DNA from: Marinobacter salinus
Lineage (GTDB): Bacteria; Pseudomonadota; Gammaproteobacteria; Pseudomonadales; Oleiphilaceae
Direction: 5' to 3'
Length of the DNA: 64,000 bases
NCBI RefSeq assembly: GCF_001854125.1
Contig: NZ_CP017715.1
Location: 248,001-312,000, forward strand
In this document: positions 1-8,591 of the stretch, piece after piece
Layout: every line of letters begins with the position of its first letter
Numbering within the stretch: position 1 is the first letter of the stretch
The notes under the pieces: generated by a model
Database searches by the model: none
What the model was told of the DNA's origin: nothing
What the model saw: the letters and a program-made list of their open reading frames with translations, nothing else
Program-made: the position numbers and the translations under genes

Positions 1-52
1 CTTACCATATCGTCAGTACGGTGCCCGGCCATTTCAAAAACTGGCTGGATTC

Positions 53-1615
53 ATGTCCTCAAGTAGTACCACGCTTCCTCTTCAAAATGTCACCGGGTTT
101 CAGCGCCTGGGCGACCCGGTTGTTCTGGCCCTCACCATGGGTTTCATTCTATTGTTTGTTGGTTGGTCCCTGACGGATGCGGAAGGCTTGGCTGCGGCGA
201 TTGGCGGAGGCTTTAGCTGGACGGCCAAATACCTCGGTTCGTTCTTTCAGCTTTTGCTGTTGCTCACCTTTTTTATCTCTCTTGGTGTGGCCTTTAGCCG
301 GGCTGGCACGGCACGCCTGGGCGGCCTGTCCAGTCCCGAGATCAGCACGTTCCGCTGGTTATCGATGATTCTCTGCACCCTGCTGGCGGGTGGCGGTGTC
401 TTTTTTGCCGCTGGCGAACCGGTGTATCACTTTGTGGTTTCACCACCGGCATTTACCGCCGAGGCAGGCACAGCAGAAGCCGTTGCTCCGGCCATGGCCC
501 AGTCGTTCATGCACTGGGGGTTCCTGGCCTGGGCGGTTCTGGGGTCACTGACAGCACTGGTTCTCGCCCACGCGCACTATGTTCAGGGCAAACCGCTGCA
601 GCCGCGAACGCTGCTGTACCCGGTTCTGGGCGAACGGGTGATGACCGGCTGGTTTGGCGGGCTTGTCGATGCGCTATGCGTTATTGCTGTGGTTGCCGGT
701 ACCGTTGGGCCGATCGGCTTCCTGGCGACCCAGATGAGCTTTGGATTGCACCAGCTCTTTGGTATTGCCGATGAGTTCTCCACCCAACTGGTTATTCTTG
801 CCCTTCTTGCCGGCGTTTACATGACTTCTGCGGTCAGCGGGATTCACCGTGGCATCCAGATACTCAGTCGCTTTAATGTCATTCTGGCACTGGCGATTGC
901 TGCGGTTATTTTCGTGTTCGGACCCACGCTGTTCCTGACCAACACCTATCTGTCTTCCATGGGCGAGTATTTGTCCTCGTTCTTCGCGATGGCTACCATA
1001 ACCGCTGACACCGCGCCGGACTGGTGGATGAAGTGGTGGACGGTGTTCTTCTTCGCCTGGTTTATCGGCTACACCCCGCTGATGTCTATTTTTGTGGCAC
1101 GGATTTCCCGGGGGCGCAGCATTCGTGAAACCATTCTGGCGGTTGCGGTACTGGCTCCCGTTGCCACCTCCATCTGGTTCACCCTGCTGGGTGGCTCCGG
1201 GATTTATCACCAGTTGGCAGGTACCTTCGACCTGACCGAGGCGCTCAACAGCTTCTCCTTTGATGTCGCCACCCTGACCGTGGCGGAAGCGTTGCCTGGC
1301 GGCACCATCATGGCGGCTGCCATCCTGTTGCTGACCACGATTTTCGTGGCGACAACCGGGGATTCCATGAGTTATGCCATTGCCACCGTAGGTGCGGGGC
1401 ACGATGAGCCGCATTATCTGGTGCGGGCATTCTGGGGCGGTGCCATGGCGGTGATGGCAGGAATTCTGCTTTATATGGGGGCTGGCCAGATTGGCGTGCT
1501 GCAGCAGTTTATCGTGCTCACGGCCATACCAGTGTCACTGATCATCCTCCCGTCCTTGTGGACCGGCCCGAAAGCCGCGTTGGCGATGGCCCGGTCTCAG
1601 GGTCTGAGTGATTAG
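53..1615 (+). CDS. BCCT-family (betaine/carnitine/choline type) transporter
   Basis: A 520-residue, very hydrophobic protein with about 12 membrane segments, the usual size for a BCCT secondary transporter that imports quaternary ammonium or related solutes using Na+ or H+. The family signature around residues 323-350 is clear: a WW-rich stretch followed by VARISRGRSIRE. An early GGGVFFAAGEP motif is also typical. In the substrate-lining helix the usual tryptophan box is altered (AWFIGYTP instead of AWWISWSP), so the substrate may not be betaine. The frame is open upstream to the window edge. ATG 53 has no strong ribosome-binding site, so the true start could lie further left. Substrate unknown. 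Confidence 0.93.
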   Translation: MSSSSTTLPLQNVTGFQRLGDPVVLALTMGFILLFVGWSLTDAEGLAAAIGGGFSWTAKYLGSFFQLLLLLTFFISLGVAFSRAGTARLGGLSSPEISTFRWLSMILCTLLAGGGVFFAAGEPVYHFVVSPPAFTAEAGTAEAVAPAMAQSFMHWGFLAWAVLGSLTALVLAHAHYVQGKPLQPRTLLYPVLGERVMTGWFGGLVDALCVIAVVAGTVGPIGFLATQMSFGLHQLFGIADEFSTQLVILALLAGVYMTSAVSGIHRGIQILSRFNVILALAIAAVIFVFGPTLFLTNTYLSSMGEYLSSFFAMATITADTAPDWWMKWWTVFFFAWFIGYTPLMSIFVARISRGRSIRETILAVAVLAPVATSIWFTLLGGSGIYHQLAGTFDLTEALNSFSFDVATLTVAEALPGGTIMAAAILLLTTIFVATTGDSMSYAIATVGAGHDEPHYLVRAFWGGAMAVMAGILLYMGAGQIGVLQQFIVLTAIPVSLIILPSLWTGPKAALAMARSQGLSD

Positions 1616-1822
1616 AAATGTTTTGCCGTACAGGGCACAGGCTCCGATGATTCTCAAACCCATCGCTGTGAAATGTCGGGTGATGGCGTCGGGAGATTGC
1701 GTTCAAGCTGCTGTTTTAAAAGTCTTTCTGTAATTCGATTAAGCTCTGGTTAAGGTTCGCTAAGGTGCATGTGACCGGGAAGTGGTGCTATTGTCAGGGA
1801 AATCGTGCCGGAGCATTGAAAG

Positions 1823-2296
1823 ATGTTTAAGCCCTCAGTTTATGCGCTCGCCTTTGTGTTTTTGACCCTGTGCTCGTGGACCGTTCAGGCGGAGCCTGCG
1901 GACTCTTCTGTTGAGGAACTGAAAAAGGAGACCCGGGAGCTCGGCAAAGCTCTGAAGGAGTACGGCTCCGATCAGAAGGACCGGGCAGAAGATTCCATCA
2001 ACCGGACACTGTCTGCGCTGGACCAGCGTATTGATGAGCTGGAGCAACAACTTTCTGAAAACTGGGACGATATGAGCGATACCGCCCGGGAACGCTCACA
2101 GAAGAGCCTGGAATCATTGCGGGAACAACGGGGACGAGTGCAGAACTGGTATCAGGAGCTCAAAGCGAGTTCAGCATCAGCATGGGAGCGTGCCCGTCAG
2201 GGTTTTTCCGATGCTTATGACGCTTTTGCGGAGGAGTGGGAAGACACAGAGGAGAAGCTCGGTAACGAATCGGGCAAACAGGCCGACAGCATCTGA
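1823..2296 (+). CDS. Secreted coiled-coil protein of unknown function
   Basis: A 157-residue protein with a Sec-type signal peptide (residues 1-23, cleavage probably after VQA). The rest is highly charged, rich in Glu, Lys, Arg and Gln, and has heptad-like spacing, so a long helical or coiled-coil periplasmic protein is likely. It has no cysteine pair and no enzyme motif that I recognise. A GGAG lies about 10 bases before the ATG. The 207 bases before it show no gene and no clear terminator for the BCCT gene. It converges on the FrnE-like gene with 28 bases between them. Function not inferred. Confidence 0.7.
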   Translation: MFKPSVYALAFVFLTLCSWTVQAEPADSSVEELKKETRELGKALKEYGSDQKDRAEDSINRTLSALDQRIDELEQQLSENWDDMSDTARERSQKSLESLREQRGRVQNWYQELKASSASAWERARQGFSDAYDAFAEEWEDTEEKLGNESGKQADSI

Positions 2297-2313
2297 CCCG
2301 TTCGTTACCATTT

Positions 2314-2329
2314 GCTGAGGTACCTCAGC
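2314..2329. repeat. 16-bp perfect palindrome between convergent genes
   Basis: GCTGAGGTACCTCAGC is a perfect palindrome that spans the end of the FrnE-like coding region, including its stop codon, just after the coiled-coil gene. It could form a 6-bp stem with a 4-base loop, but neither side has a T-run. A weak bidirectional terminator is possible and unproven. Confidence 0.35.
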
Positions 2330-2969
2330 TCTCTGACGTAATCTCCCGGAACGCACCAATAAGCGTGTTCGGTTCCTGGGCGCCGGACACCAGGTATTTC
2401 TGATTGATGATGTAGGCTGGCACGGCAGATACGCCTGCCTGCTGATACCGGGCTTCATCTTCCCGGACGGTATCCGCATAGCGGTCAGAAGCCAGCACCT
2501 CTCGCGCTTCGTCGCTGTCGAGTCCGATTGCTTCAACGCAGTCGGCCAATACATCCACATCCGAGATGTTGAGGGCATGGCCGAAATAGGCGTCAAAACA
2601 CGCCATTTTCATTTCGGTCTGTTTGCCCTGTTCACCCGCCCATTTCACCAGTCGGTGGGCATCAAAGGTGTTTCGGGTATGGCGCTCCTGCAGTTTACTG
2701 AAGTTGAGTCCAAGCTCTGCGGCTATCTTCATCATGTGCGCCTGGTTTTCCTGCATTTCCTCGGGACTCCGCCCGTACTTCCGGCTCAGGGCCTGAAGAA
2801 TGGGTTCCCCGTTGCCGGACGAATCCGGATTCAGTTCAAACGCGTGCCATTCAATGGTGAACTCCATCTCTTCCTTCAGCTCCTCCATGGCTTTTTCCAG
2901 CCGGGCATAGCCGATGGCGCACCAGGGGCAGGCGATGTCAGAAACAATGTCGATTTTCACAGTTGTCAT
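2325..2969 (-). CDS. DsbA-family oxidoreductase, FrnE-like
   Basis: A 214-residue thioredoxin-fold protein of the DsbA / 2-hydroxychromene-2-carboxylate isomerase superfamily. The redox motif CPWC is at residues 14-17 and a cis-proline loop (SAVPAY) lies near residue 180. It has no signal peptide, so it is a cytoplasmic FrnE-like dithiol oxidoreductase and not a periplasmic DsbA. Typical FrnE proteins are 210-240 residues. The start is supported by a GGGAG five bases before the ATG. It lies 62 bases downstream of the symporter gene on the same strand. A role in oxidative stress or polyketide-type chemistry is known for some relatives, but the substrate here is unknown. Confidence 0.88.
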   Translation of the reverse strand: MTTVKIDIVSDIACPWCAIGYARLEKAMEELKEEMEFTIEWHAFELNPDSSGNGEPILQALSRKYGRSPEEMQENQAHMMKIAAELGLNFSKLQERHTRNTFDAHRLVKWAGEQGKQTEMKMACFDAYFGHALNISDVDVLADCVEAIGLDSDEAREVLASDRYADTVREDEARYQQAGVSAVPAYIINQKYLVSGAQEPNTLIGAFREITSES

Positions 2970-3031
2970 GGGAGCTCCCGGTAGGATTGGTTCCTCGTCA
3001 GGTTACCGGAAAGCCGTTGGTGTTGTCGTCT

Positions 3032-4390
3032 TCAGGGTTCCTGGGGAAGCGGCTCTGCAGGGAGCCGGGTACCGGACCAGTTTTCCATCAGTCGGCAGGT
3101 GACCAGGTCTCCGGTAACGTTGATGGCAGTACGACACATATCCAGAATCCGATCTACACCCATGATTAATGCAATGCCACCGGGTGGAATGCCGACGGTC
3201 TGCAACACCATTGCCAGAATGACGATGCCCACGCCCGGCGTGGCAGGTGAGCCGATGGAGGCACCCACAGCCATAGCCACAACCAGCGCCATGCTGCCCA
3301 TGCTGAGATCAATGCCGTAGACCTGAGCCAGGAAGACCGTTGCCACAGCCTGATACAGCGCGGTGCCATTCATGTTGATGGTGGCACCCAGCGGGATAAC
3401 AAATTGGGAGACTGAGGGACGGACTCCGAGCTTGTCTTCCGCTGTGCGGATCGACAGGGGCATTACAGCGGCTGAGCTTGACGTAGAAAACGCGAGCAGC
3501 AACACGTCACGGCTGTCCTTGATGAACTGGATGGGCGGCTGGCCCGCCAGCAGTTTCAGAATCAGCATGTAGACTCCGAGCATAAGCAGCAGGCCCACCA
3601 GTACGGTCGCGACATAGGAGGCCATGCCCAGCATGGCCTGGAAACCGATCGTCGTGGTGAGTTGTGCCATCAACCCGAATACGGCAAACGGTGCCAGCCG
3701 CATGGCCCAGCGAACCACGGTCATGCAGACCTGTTGCAGGGAGTCCAGCAGGTCCAGCATTGGCCGGGATTTTTCAGGGGCCATGCTGACCAGAGCGATG
3801 CCGACAATGATGGAGAAAATCACCACCTGCAGCATCTGGCCTTCGACCATGGCGTCCAGCGGATTCCCCGGGAGCAGGCCGATCAGGGTTTTGGGAAGTT
3901 CCACCACGCTGGGCATGGCGGCGGTGCTGGCACCGTTCAGTGTGGATGCTTCCGGGGGCGCCAGGCCTGTCATCATGCTGCCCGGATTCATCAGGCTGCC
4001 AATCCAGAGCCCTATCGACGCGGCGATGGCCGTGGTGATGACAAAAAAACCGGTGACTCGCAGCCCCAGTTTGCGGAGTTGATCCAGGTCTTCGCTGGCG
4101 GCCAGCCCCCTGACAACCGAGGCAATGACCAGGGGGATCACGATCATCTGAATGGTGGCCAGGAACAGTTGCCCCGGGAAGGCCAGCCAGTTACCAATCA
4201 GGGTGCCCGTGGCAGGCTCCACGAGTCCAACCGAGGGGCCGAGCAAGGTGCCGACAATAAGCCCGAGAAACATACCGACGAGTACTTTCAGCCAGAGTCG
4301 TCCCTGAACCAGCCCGGAAAGATAGCTGCTCAGATGGCGGAGGGGGCGAGGATAATAGCTTGAGCCGTTGCCGTTGCCGTTATCGGTCAT
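3032..4390 (-). CDS. Dicarboxylate/amino acid:cation symporter (DAACS family)
   Basis: A 452-residue inner-membrane carrier of the GltP/DctA family. The family marks are present: the serine-rich hairpin (SSSAAVMP, about residue 306), the NMNGTALYQ motif (about 347), the second hairpin (PATPGVGIV) and the TM8 signature GVDRILDMCRTAINVTGD. The Asp and Arg of TM8 correspond to residues that bind the amino group and side-chain carboxylate of aspartate or glutamate in characterised homologues, so an acidic amino acid or C4-dicarboxylate is the likely substrate. A hydrophilic Asn/Gly/Ser-rich stretch precedes the first helix. No clear Shine-Dalgarno before ATG 4390. Confidence 0.9.
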   Translation of the reverse strand: MTDNGNGNGSSYYPRPLRHLSSYLSGLVQGRLWLKVLVGMFLGLIVGTLLGPSVGLVEPATGTLIGNWLAFPGQLFLATIQMIVIPLVIASVVRGLAASEDLDQLRKLGLRVTGFFVITTAIAASIGLWIGSLMNPGSMMTGLAPPEASTLNGASTAAMPSVVELPKTLIGLLPGNPLDAMVEGQMLQVVIFSIIVGIALVSMAPEKSRPMLDLLDSLQQVCMTVVRWAMRLAPFAVFGLMAQLTTTIGFQAMLGMASYVATVLVGLLLMLGVYMLILKLLAGQPPIQFIKDSRDVLLLAFSTSSSAAVMPLSIRTAEDKLGVRPSVSQFVIPLGATINMNGTALYQAVATVFLAQVYGIDLSMGSMALVVAMAVGASIGSPATPGVGIVILAMVLQTVGIPPGGIALIMGVDRILDMCRTAINVTGDLVTCRLMENWSGTRLPAEPLPQEP

Positions 4391-4511
4391 GGTGAGCAGT
4401 CGTCCGTGTTTCGTGTATCAATTGCAAAAAAGCATAGCTCATTTGACGCCATCCCCGACCGTAAGACCCTGAGCTGGATCAACCCGAGGTGCAAAGGGCA
4501 GGATTCACTCC

Positions 4512-5207
4512 TTACCGGACGGAGCTGATCTCTGCCTTGGTCAGCGGACGGTAAACACCGGGGATGAGGCTTTCGTCAAGCCGGATATCGCCCATCTTCT
4601 CGCGGTGCAACGCAGTTATCCGGTTGTCGACGGCATGAAACATGCGCTTTACCTGATGATAGCGACCTTCGTAAATGGTGACCCGGGCTTCCCTGGGGCC
4701 GAGCAATTCGAGTTGGGCTGGTGAAGTTCTGAGTTGCTCGAACTCAAACCAGATGCCTTCGGCAAACCGCTCAGCGGTCTCCGGCGCAATCGGGCTGGCG
4801 GTGGAAACCCGGTACACCTTCGGTGTTTTTACTTCCGGTTCGGTCAGCTGGCGGGACCAGGTGCCATCGTTGGTGAGAATCAGCAGTCCGGTGCTCGCTC
4901 GGTCAAGTCGTCCAGCGATGTGCAGATCCCTGTGAAGGTCCGGCGGAATGAGATCCAGAACCGTGTTATGAGTGTCATCCACGGTCGCGCTCAGATAGCC
5001 AGCGGGCTTGTTAAGCATCAGATAATGGGCTGCAGAGCCGGCCTGAATCACCGCATCATCCAGATTGACACGTGCGAAGCGGTCGATTTCCCCTGCCGCT
5101 TCCCGGCATACAATGTTATTGACCGTAACCCGCCCAGCCGCTATCAAGGCATTGGCCCGCTTGCGGCTTATACCATTCCGATTGCTGAGAATTCTGGAAA
5201 GCTTCAT
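4512..5207 (-). CDS. Pseudouridine synthase, RsuA/RluB/RluE/RluF family
   Basis: A 231-residue rRNA-modifying enzyme. An S4 RNA-binding domain covers about residues 1-60, followed by the catalytic domain with the family motif GRLDRASTGLLILTNDG, where Asp102 is the expected catalytic aspartate. The C-terminal motif EGRYHQVKRMF is also typical. The length and single S4 domain fit RsuA (16S rRNA U516) or the closely related RluE/RluF 23S enzymes, and sequence alone does not settle which. The start sits divergent from the TIGR02647 gene, 54 bases away, and lacks a strong ribosome-binding site. Confidence 0.88.
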   Translation of the reverse strand: MKLSRILSNRNGISRKRANALIAAGRVTVNNIVCREAAGEIDRFARVNLDDAVIQAGSAAHYLMLNKPAGYLSATVDDTHNTVLDLIPPDLHRDLHIAGRLDRASTGLLILTNDGTWSRQLTEPEVKTPKVYRVSTASPIAPETAERFAEGIWFEFEQLRTSPAQLELLGPREARVTIYEGRYHQVKRMFHAVDNRITALHREKMGDIRLDESLIPGVYRPLTKAEISSVR

Positions 5208-5261
5208 TGAATTAGTCGACTATGCTGAGTGTAAACACCGACAATAATACGAGGAAATGCC

Positions 5262-5498
5262 ATGCCATTCTCTGATGATCACCTTGCTGAACTCAATCTT
5301 CTGGCTCAGTTTCCGTCCACATCTGCTCAGGAGGGCATCAAGGTGCATTCCCACACGGCGGCTCCGGAAACAGTGAAAGCCGCTGAACACCTTTTTGAAC
5401 GGGGGCTGATCAGCCAGAAGGATGGCGGTTATCTGACGCCACTGGGGTCCGAAGCGGTGGAGCTTACCCAGAAGCTCCAGTCCATTCTGAGTGCCTGA
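5262..5498 (+). CDS. TIGR02647 family protein
   Basis: A 78-residue protein that matches what I recall of TIGR02647, a small conserved family found mostly in Pseudomonas-like gammaproteobacteria. Recognisable features are the start LAELNLLAQFPS, the HSHTAAPETVKAAEHLF segment and the end GLISQKDGGYLTPLG. It looks like a small winged-helix-like fold (helices, then a GYLT turn), and some databases call it DNA-binding. A GAGGAAAT sequence precedes the ATG at good spacing. Its function is not established. It opens a plus-strand run but is 63 bases away from the next gene. Confidence 0.85.
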   Translation: MPFSDDHLAELNLLAQFPSTSAQEGIKVHSHTAAPETVKAAEHLFERGLISQKDGGYLTPLGSEAVELTQKLQSILSA

Positions 5499-5561
5499 GT
5501 AACCAATCGGCCGGACGCCATCACTTTGAGCCTTGCGGTCCTCTCGCGTTAGGCTGAGCCC

Positions 5562-6296
5562 ATGAGCAACTGGAGAGCGTCACCGGCCCTTTGGATGGCC
5601 GGGAGCATTGCCGGAGTTGGAGCTGTTGTTGGGCTGCTCTATGCCTTTGGCGTACATCAGCAAGTGCTGGAACTGCTGCACTGGTTTGATTCCTTCGGAG
5701 TCTGGGCCGCCATCATGTTCATCGGCATCATGGTAGTTGCCGTGGTGCTTTTGTTGCCGGGAGTGTTGCTCACCACCGGCGCAGGTTTCGTTTTTGGCGT
5801 TGTGGAAGGCACGGTGTATGTGGTAATCGGCACGACTCTCGGCGCCGCTACTGCCTTTCTCATTGCCAGGCATTTTCTGGGTGATCATGCCCACGTTTAC
5901 ATACGGACCCGCGCCCGGCTTTCCGTGGTGAGTGATGAAATGGCACCTCATGGCTGGAAGATTGTACTGCTGACACGCCTGATTCCATTCTTTCCCGGAA
6001 AATTATCCAACTTCCTGTTTGGCCTCACTAACTTTTCCTTTGGCGGATTTGTCACCGGGACCTTCTTCGGGGTCATACCGTTTTCGTTGCATAACGTGTA
6101 TCTGGGCTCGCTGGCCGCAGATTTGTCGACGCTCGGCGCCCGGGAGGGCGCGCGTTCGCCGCTGGAGTGGACGATATACGGGGCAGGGTTTATAGGCACT
6201 GTGCTGGCGGTTGTGTTTCTCAATCGCCTGGCCCGTCGGGCGCTGGCGCGATACCGGTTGGAGACAGAGTCAAGGCAAGAGGAGAGTGGTGAATGA
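5562..6296 (+). CDS. TVP38/TMEM64-type (DedA/VTT domain) membrane protein
   Basis: A 244-residue integral membrane protein with five to six hydrophobic segments. The VTT/SNARE-associated core is visible: a GAGFVFG motif near residue 72, then the R-x3-FFPGKLSNFLFGLTN-type segment and a GVIPFSLHN turn. Bacterial relatives of this superfamily include lipid scramblases or flippases and proteins linked to membrane homeostasis. The specific substrate is unknown. The stop overlaps the start of the next gene by four bases (ATGA), so the two are almost certainly translated together. Confidence 0.87.
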   Translation: MSNWRASPALWMAGSIAGVGAVVGLLYAFGVHQQVLELLHWFDSFGVWAAIMFIGIMVVAVVLLLPGVLLTTGAGFVFGVVEGTVYVVIGTTLGAATAFLIARHFLGDHAHVYIRTRARLSVVSDEMAPHGWKIVLLTRLIPFFPGKLSNFLFGLTNFSFGGFVTGTFFGVIPFSLHNVYLGSLAADLSTLGAREGARSPLEWTIYGAGFIGTVLAVVFLNRLARRALARYRLETESRQEESGE

Positions 6297-8479
6297 GCTG
6301 GATGAAATGGCTGCCCTGGCGCTATCTGGTCAAGCGCATGGCTCATCGGCATGGTTTTCTTGATCCGATCGCGCTTTTAGCCAAGCTGCACAGCTTTGCC
6401 CAGCCCTCGGAAGTGGGCGAGCCCATTGAATTGCTGCGCGCGGGTGTGGCGTTTCACGCCCGGGGCCTGATTAACAGCCGGGTCATTCAACACAATCTGG
6501 ACTGGGTCTGGCCCTACTGGGTAGAACGACAGTTTGATCCCAACGACGTCGCGTTCATCCCCCGTGCTTTTTCCATCACTCACATCAATCTGAGCAATCG
6601 TAACTGGACCGCCGTTGGACAACCGGACATCGAGGCACTGCCGGTTGTGGATCCCCGGGGGCTGCTCACCCCGCTCTACGATGGCTGGTCGCTTGACGGC
6701 TGGTTGCTGGCTGATGACGGTCGTTGCCTTCTGCCGTCGCGGTGCAAGAACAGTCGGCAGTGGCAGGAGCTTGGAGAAAGCCCCTGCGTGGTGACCGAGT
6801 CGGAAATGGATGGGCTCAAGCTGACCAGCCGTGCCCAGGTTGTGGTGGAGAACGGGCGCCCGGTATGCCAGTTGGTGCTGCGGGGGCAATCCGATGTTTC
6901 CGGCTCGCTGGTGTTGTCTCTGCGCCCGGCCAACCCCGAGGGTGTTGCCTTTATCCACCGGGTGAGCCTGGCGGAAAGTCGCGATGCATGGCAGGTGGAA
7001 GGCATACAGTCCGTCTTTTTCAGCCAGCCGGCCCGGAGCCATCATGTTTCGGACTACAAAGACGGTGATGTGCGCATTCATCTGGCCGATAAGGCGGATC
7101 AGACAGAGGGCCAGTGCGATGTCGGGATGGTTACAGCGGCGGCTTTGTTTCCGATTGAAGCCGGCAAGACCACCGAACTCACGATTACGGTGCCGTTAAC
7201 GAAGAAAGCGGTTGCCGCGGCGCAGCCCGAGTCCTGGCAGAAGGCGCTGGATGGGTATACACGGCTGGAGTGTCCGGATAAAACCTGGCAGTTCCTTTAC
7301 GATGCCGCAATACGGTCGCTGGTGCTGCACTCTCCTGGAGACGTTTATCCCGGGCCTTACACCTATAAGCGATTCTGGTTCCGGGATGCTGCGTTTATCA
7401 TTCATGCACTGCTGTGTTCAGGAATGACCGAGCGGGCCGAGCGAGCCCTGAATCGCTTTCCGCACCGTCAGTTGAAGAATGGATATTTCCGCTCGCAGGA
7501 GGGGGAGTGGGATGCCAATGGGGAGGTGTTGTGGATTCTGCAGCGCTTCCATGAGATGACCGGCCGGAAAATGTCCATTGACTGGTTTGATCCCGTGAGT
7601 AAAGGCGCTCGCTGGATCCAGAATAAACGCCTGAGCGGAATTCTCGATAAACCTCACGCCGGTCTGCTGCCGGCAGGTTTCAGTGCCGAACATCTGGGGC
7701 CCAACGATTATTACTATTGGGACGACTTCTGGGGGATTGCCGGTCTCAAGGCAGCCTCGCAGATGCTTCGGGCGGACGATCAGAACAGCAGTGATACGTT
7801 TGCAGCGGGTGCCCGGGAATTTACCCAGGCCGTAGACCGGAGCCTCGCCAGTTGCGAGCGCCGGCTCAAGCGCCCCGGGATGCCAGCGTCACCGTATCGA
7901 CGGATGGACGCCGGTGCCATTGGTTCGCTGGCCATGGGCTATCCGACCCAGCTCTGCCGGCCCGACGATCCGAGGTTGCTGGATTGCGTAGAATTCCTGC
8001 TGGAAAACTGTTTCGTCAAGGGCGCCTTTTATCAGGACATGATTCACTCTGGGCTGAATGCCTATCTGACACTGCATGTGGCCCAGGTGTTATTGCGGGC
8101 CGGGGATCCGCGTTTCCTGGAGCTTATGGACTCCGTGGCCGGCCTGGCATCGCCAACCGGCCAATGGCCAGAGGCCATTCACCCCGGAACCGGTGGTGGT
8201 TGCATGGGGGACGGTCATCATGTCTGGGCATCGGCTGAGTGGGTGCTGATGGTGCGCAATTGTTTCGTGCGGGAGGAGGGTGATCGGCTGATTCTGTGTG
8301 CCGGCATTCCCCCGCGCTGGCTTGAACAGGACAAGCCTATCCGGTTCGGGCCGGCGCCCACCACCTTTGGCGCTATCTCCATCACTATCCAGCCTTGTCG
8401 GGGCTCGGCCCCCCATGTTACCTGGGAAGGGGACTGGCACACGGATGAACCGGTCATTGAGGTAAGACTGCCAGCGTGA
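6293..8479 (+). CDS. Six-hairpin glycosidase-like protein (glucoamylase / debranching-enzyme superfamily)
   Basis: A 728-residue protein without a signal peptide, so probably cytoplasmic. The N-terminal half (about 100-320) looks like a beta-sandwich. The C-terminal half (about 330-700) has the alternating helices of an (alpha/alpha)6 barrel, with motifs YKRFWFRDAAF, GEVLWIL, PNDYYYWDDFWG and a late QWPEAIHPGTGGG-x-GDGHHVWASAEW block. Such blocks resemble GH15/GH63 or amylo-1,6-glucosidase type barrels. A GAGGAGA lies before the ATG, which overlaps the stop of the TVP38-like gene. I cannot assign the glycan. A role in glycogen-like or cell-surface glycan turnover is inference only. Confidence 0.72.
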   Translation: MSWMKWLPWRYLVKRMAHRHGFLDPIALLAKLHSFAQPSEVGEPIELLRAGVAFHARGLINSRVIQHNLDWVWPYWVERQFDPNDVAFIPRAFSITHINLSNRNWTAVGQPDIEALPVVDPRGLLTPLYDGWSLDGWLLADDGRCLLPSRCKNSRQWQELGESPCVVTESEMDGLKLTSRAQVVVENGRPVCQLVLRGQSDVSGSLVLSLRPANPEGVAFIHRVSLAESRDAWQVEGIQSVFFSQPARSHHVSDYKDGDVRIHLADKADQTEGQCDVGMVTAAALFPIEAGKTTELTITVPLTKKAVAAAQPESWQKALDGYTRLECPDKTWQFLYDAAIRSLVLHSPGDVYPGPYTYKRFWFRDAAFIIHALLCSGMTERAERALNRFPHRQLKNGYFRSQEGEWDANGEVLWILQRFHEMTGRKMSIDWFDPVSKGARWIQNKRLSGILDKPHAGLLPAGFSAEHLGPNDYYYWDDFWGIAGLKAASQMLRADDQNSSDTFAAGAREFTQAVDRSLASCERRLKRPGMPASPYRRMDAGAIGSLAMGYPTQLCRPDDPRLLDCVEFLLENCFVKGAFYQDMIHSGLNAYLTLHVAQVLLRAGDPRFLELMDSVAGLASPTGQWPEAIHPGTGGGCMGDGHHVWASAEWVLMVRNCFVREEGDRLILCAGIPPRWLEQDKPIRFGPAPTTFGAISITIQPCRGSAPHVTWEGDWHTDEPVIEVRLPA

Positions 8480-8591
8480 GCGTTGCCGTGATCTGTACTG
8501 GTCGTTAAACCGGTTTTCTGTATCTGTTTTGTTTGCCTGCTAACGACTAAACTGGCGATACTGAAACAAATATTGATTCCGGTTGCGACGC

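Noticed and set aside
674-1414. 246-residue minus-strand frame inside the BCCT gene
   Set aside because: Composition is Gly/Arg/His/Gln rich with no fold; it is an antisense shadow of the clear transporter gene.
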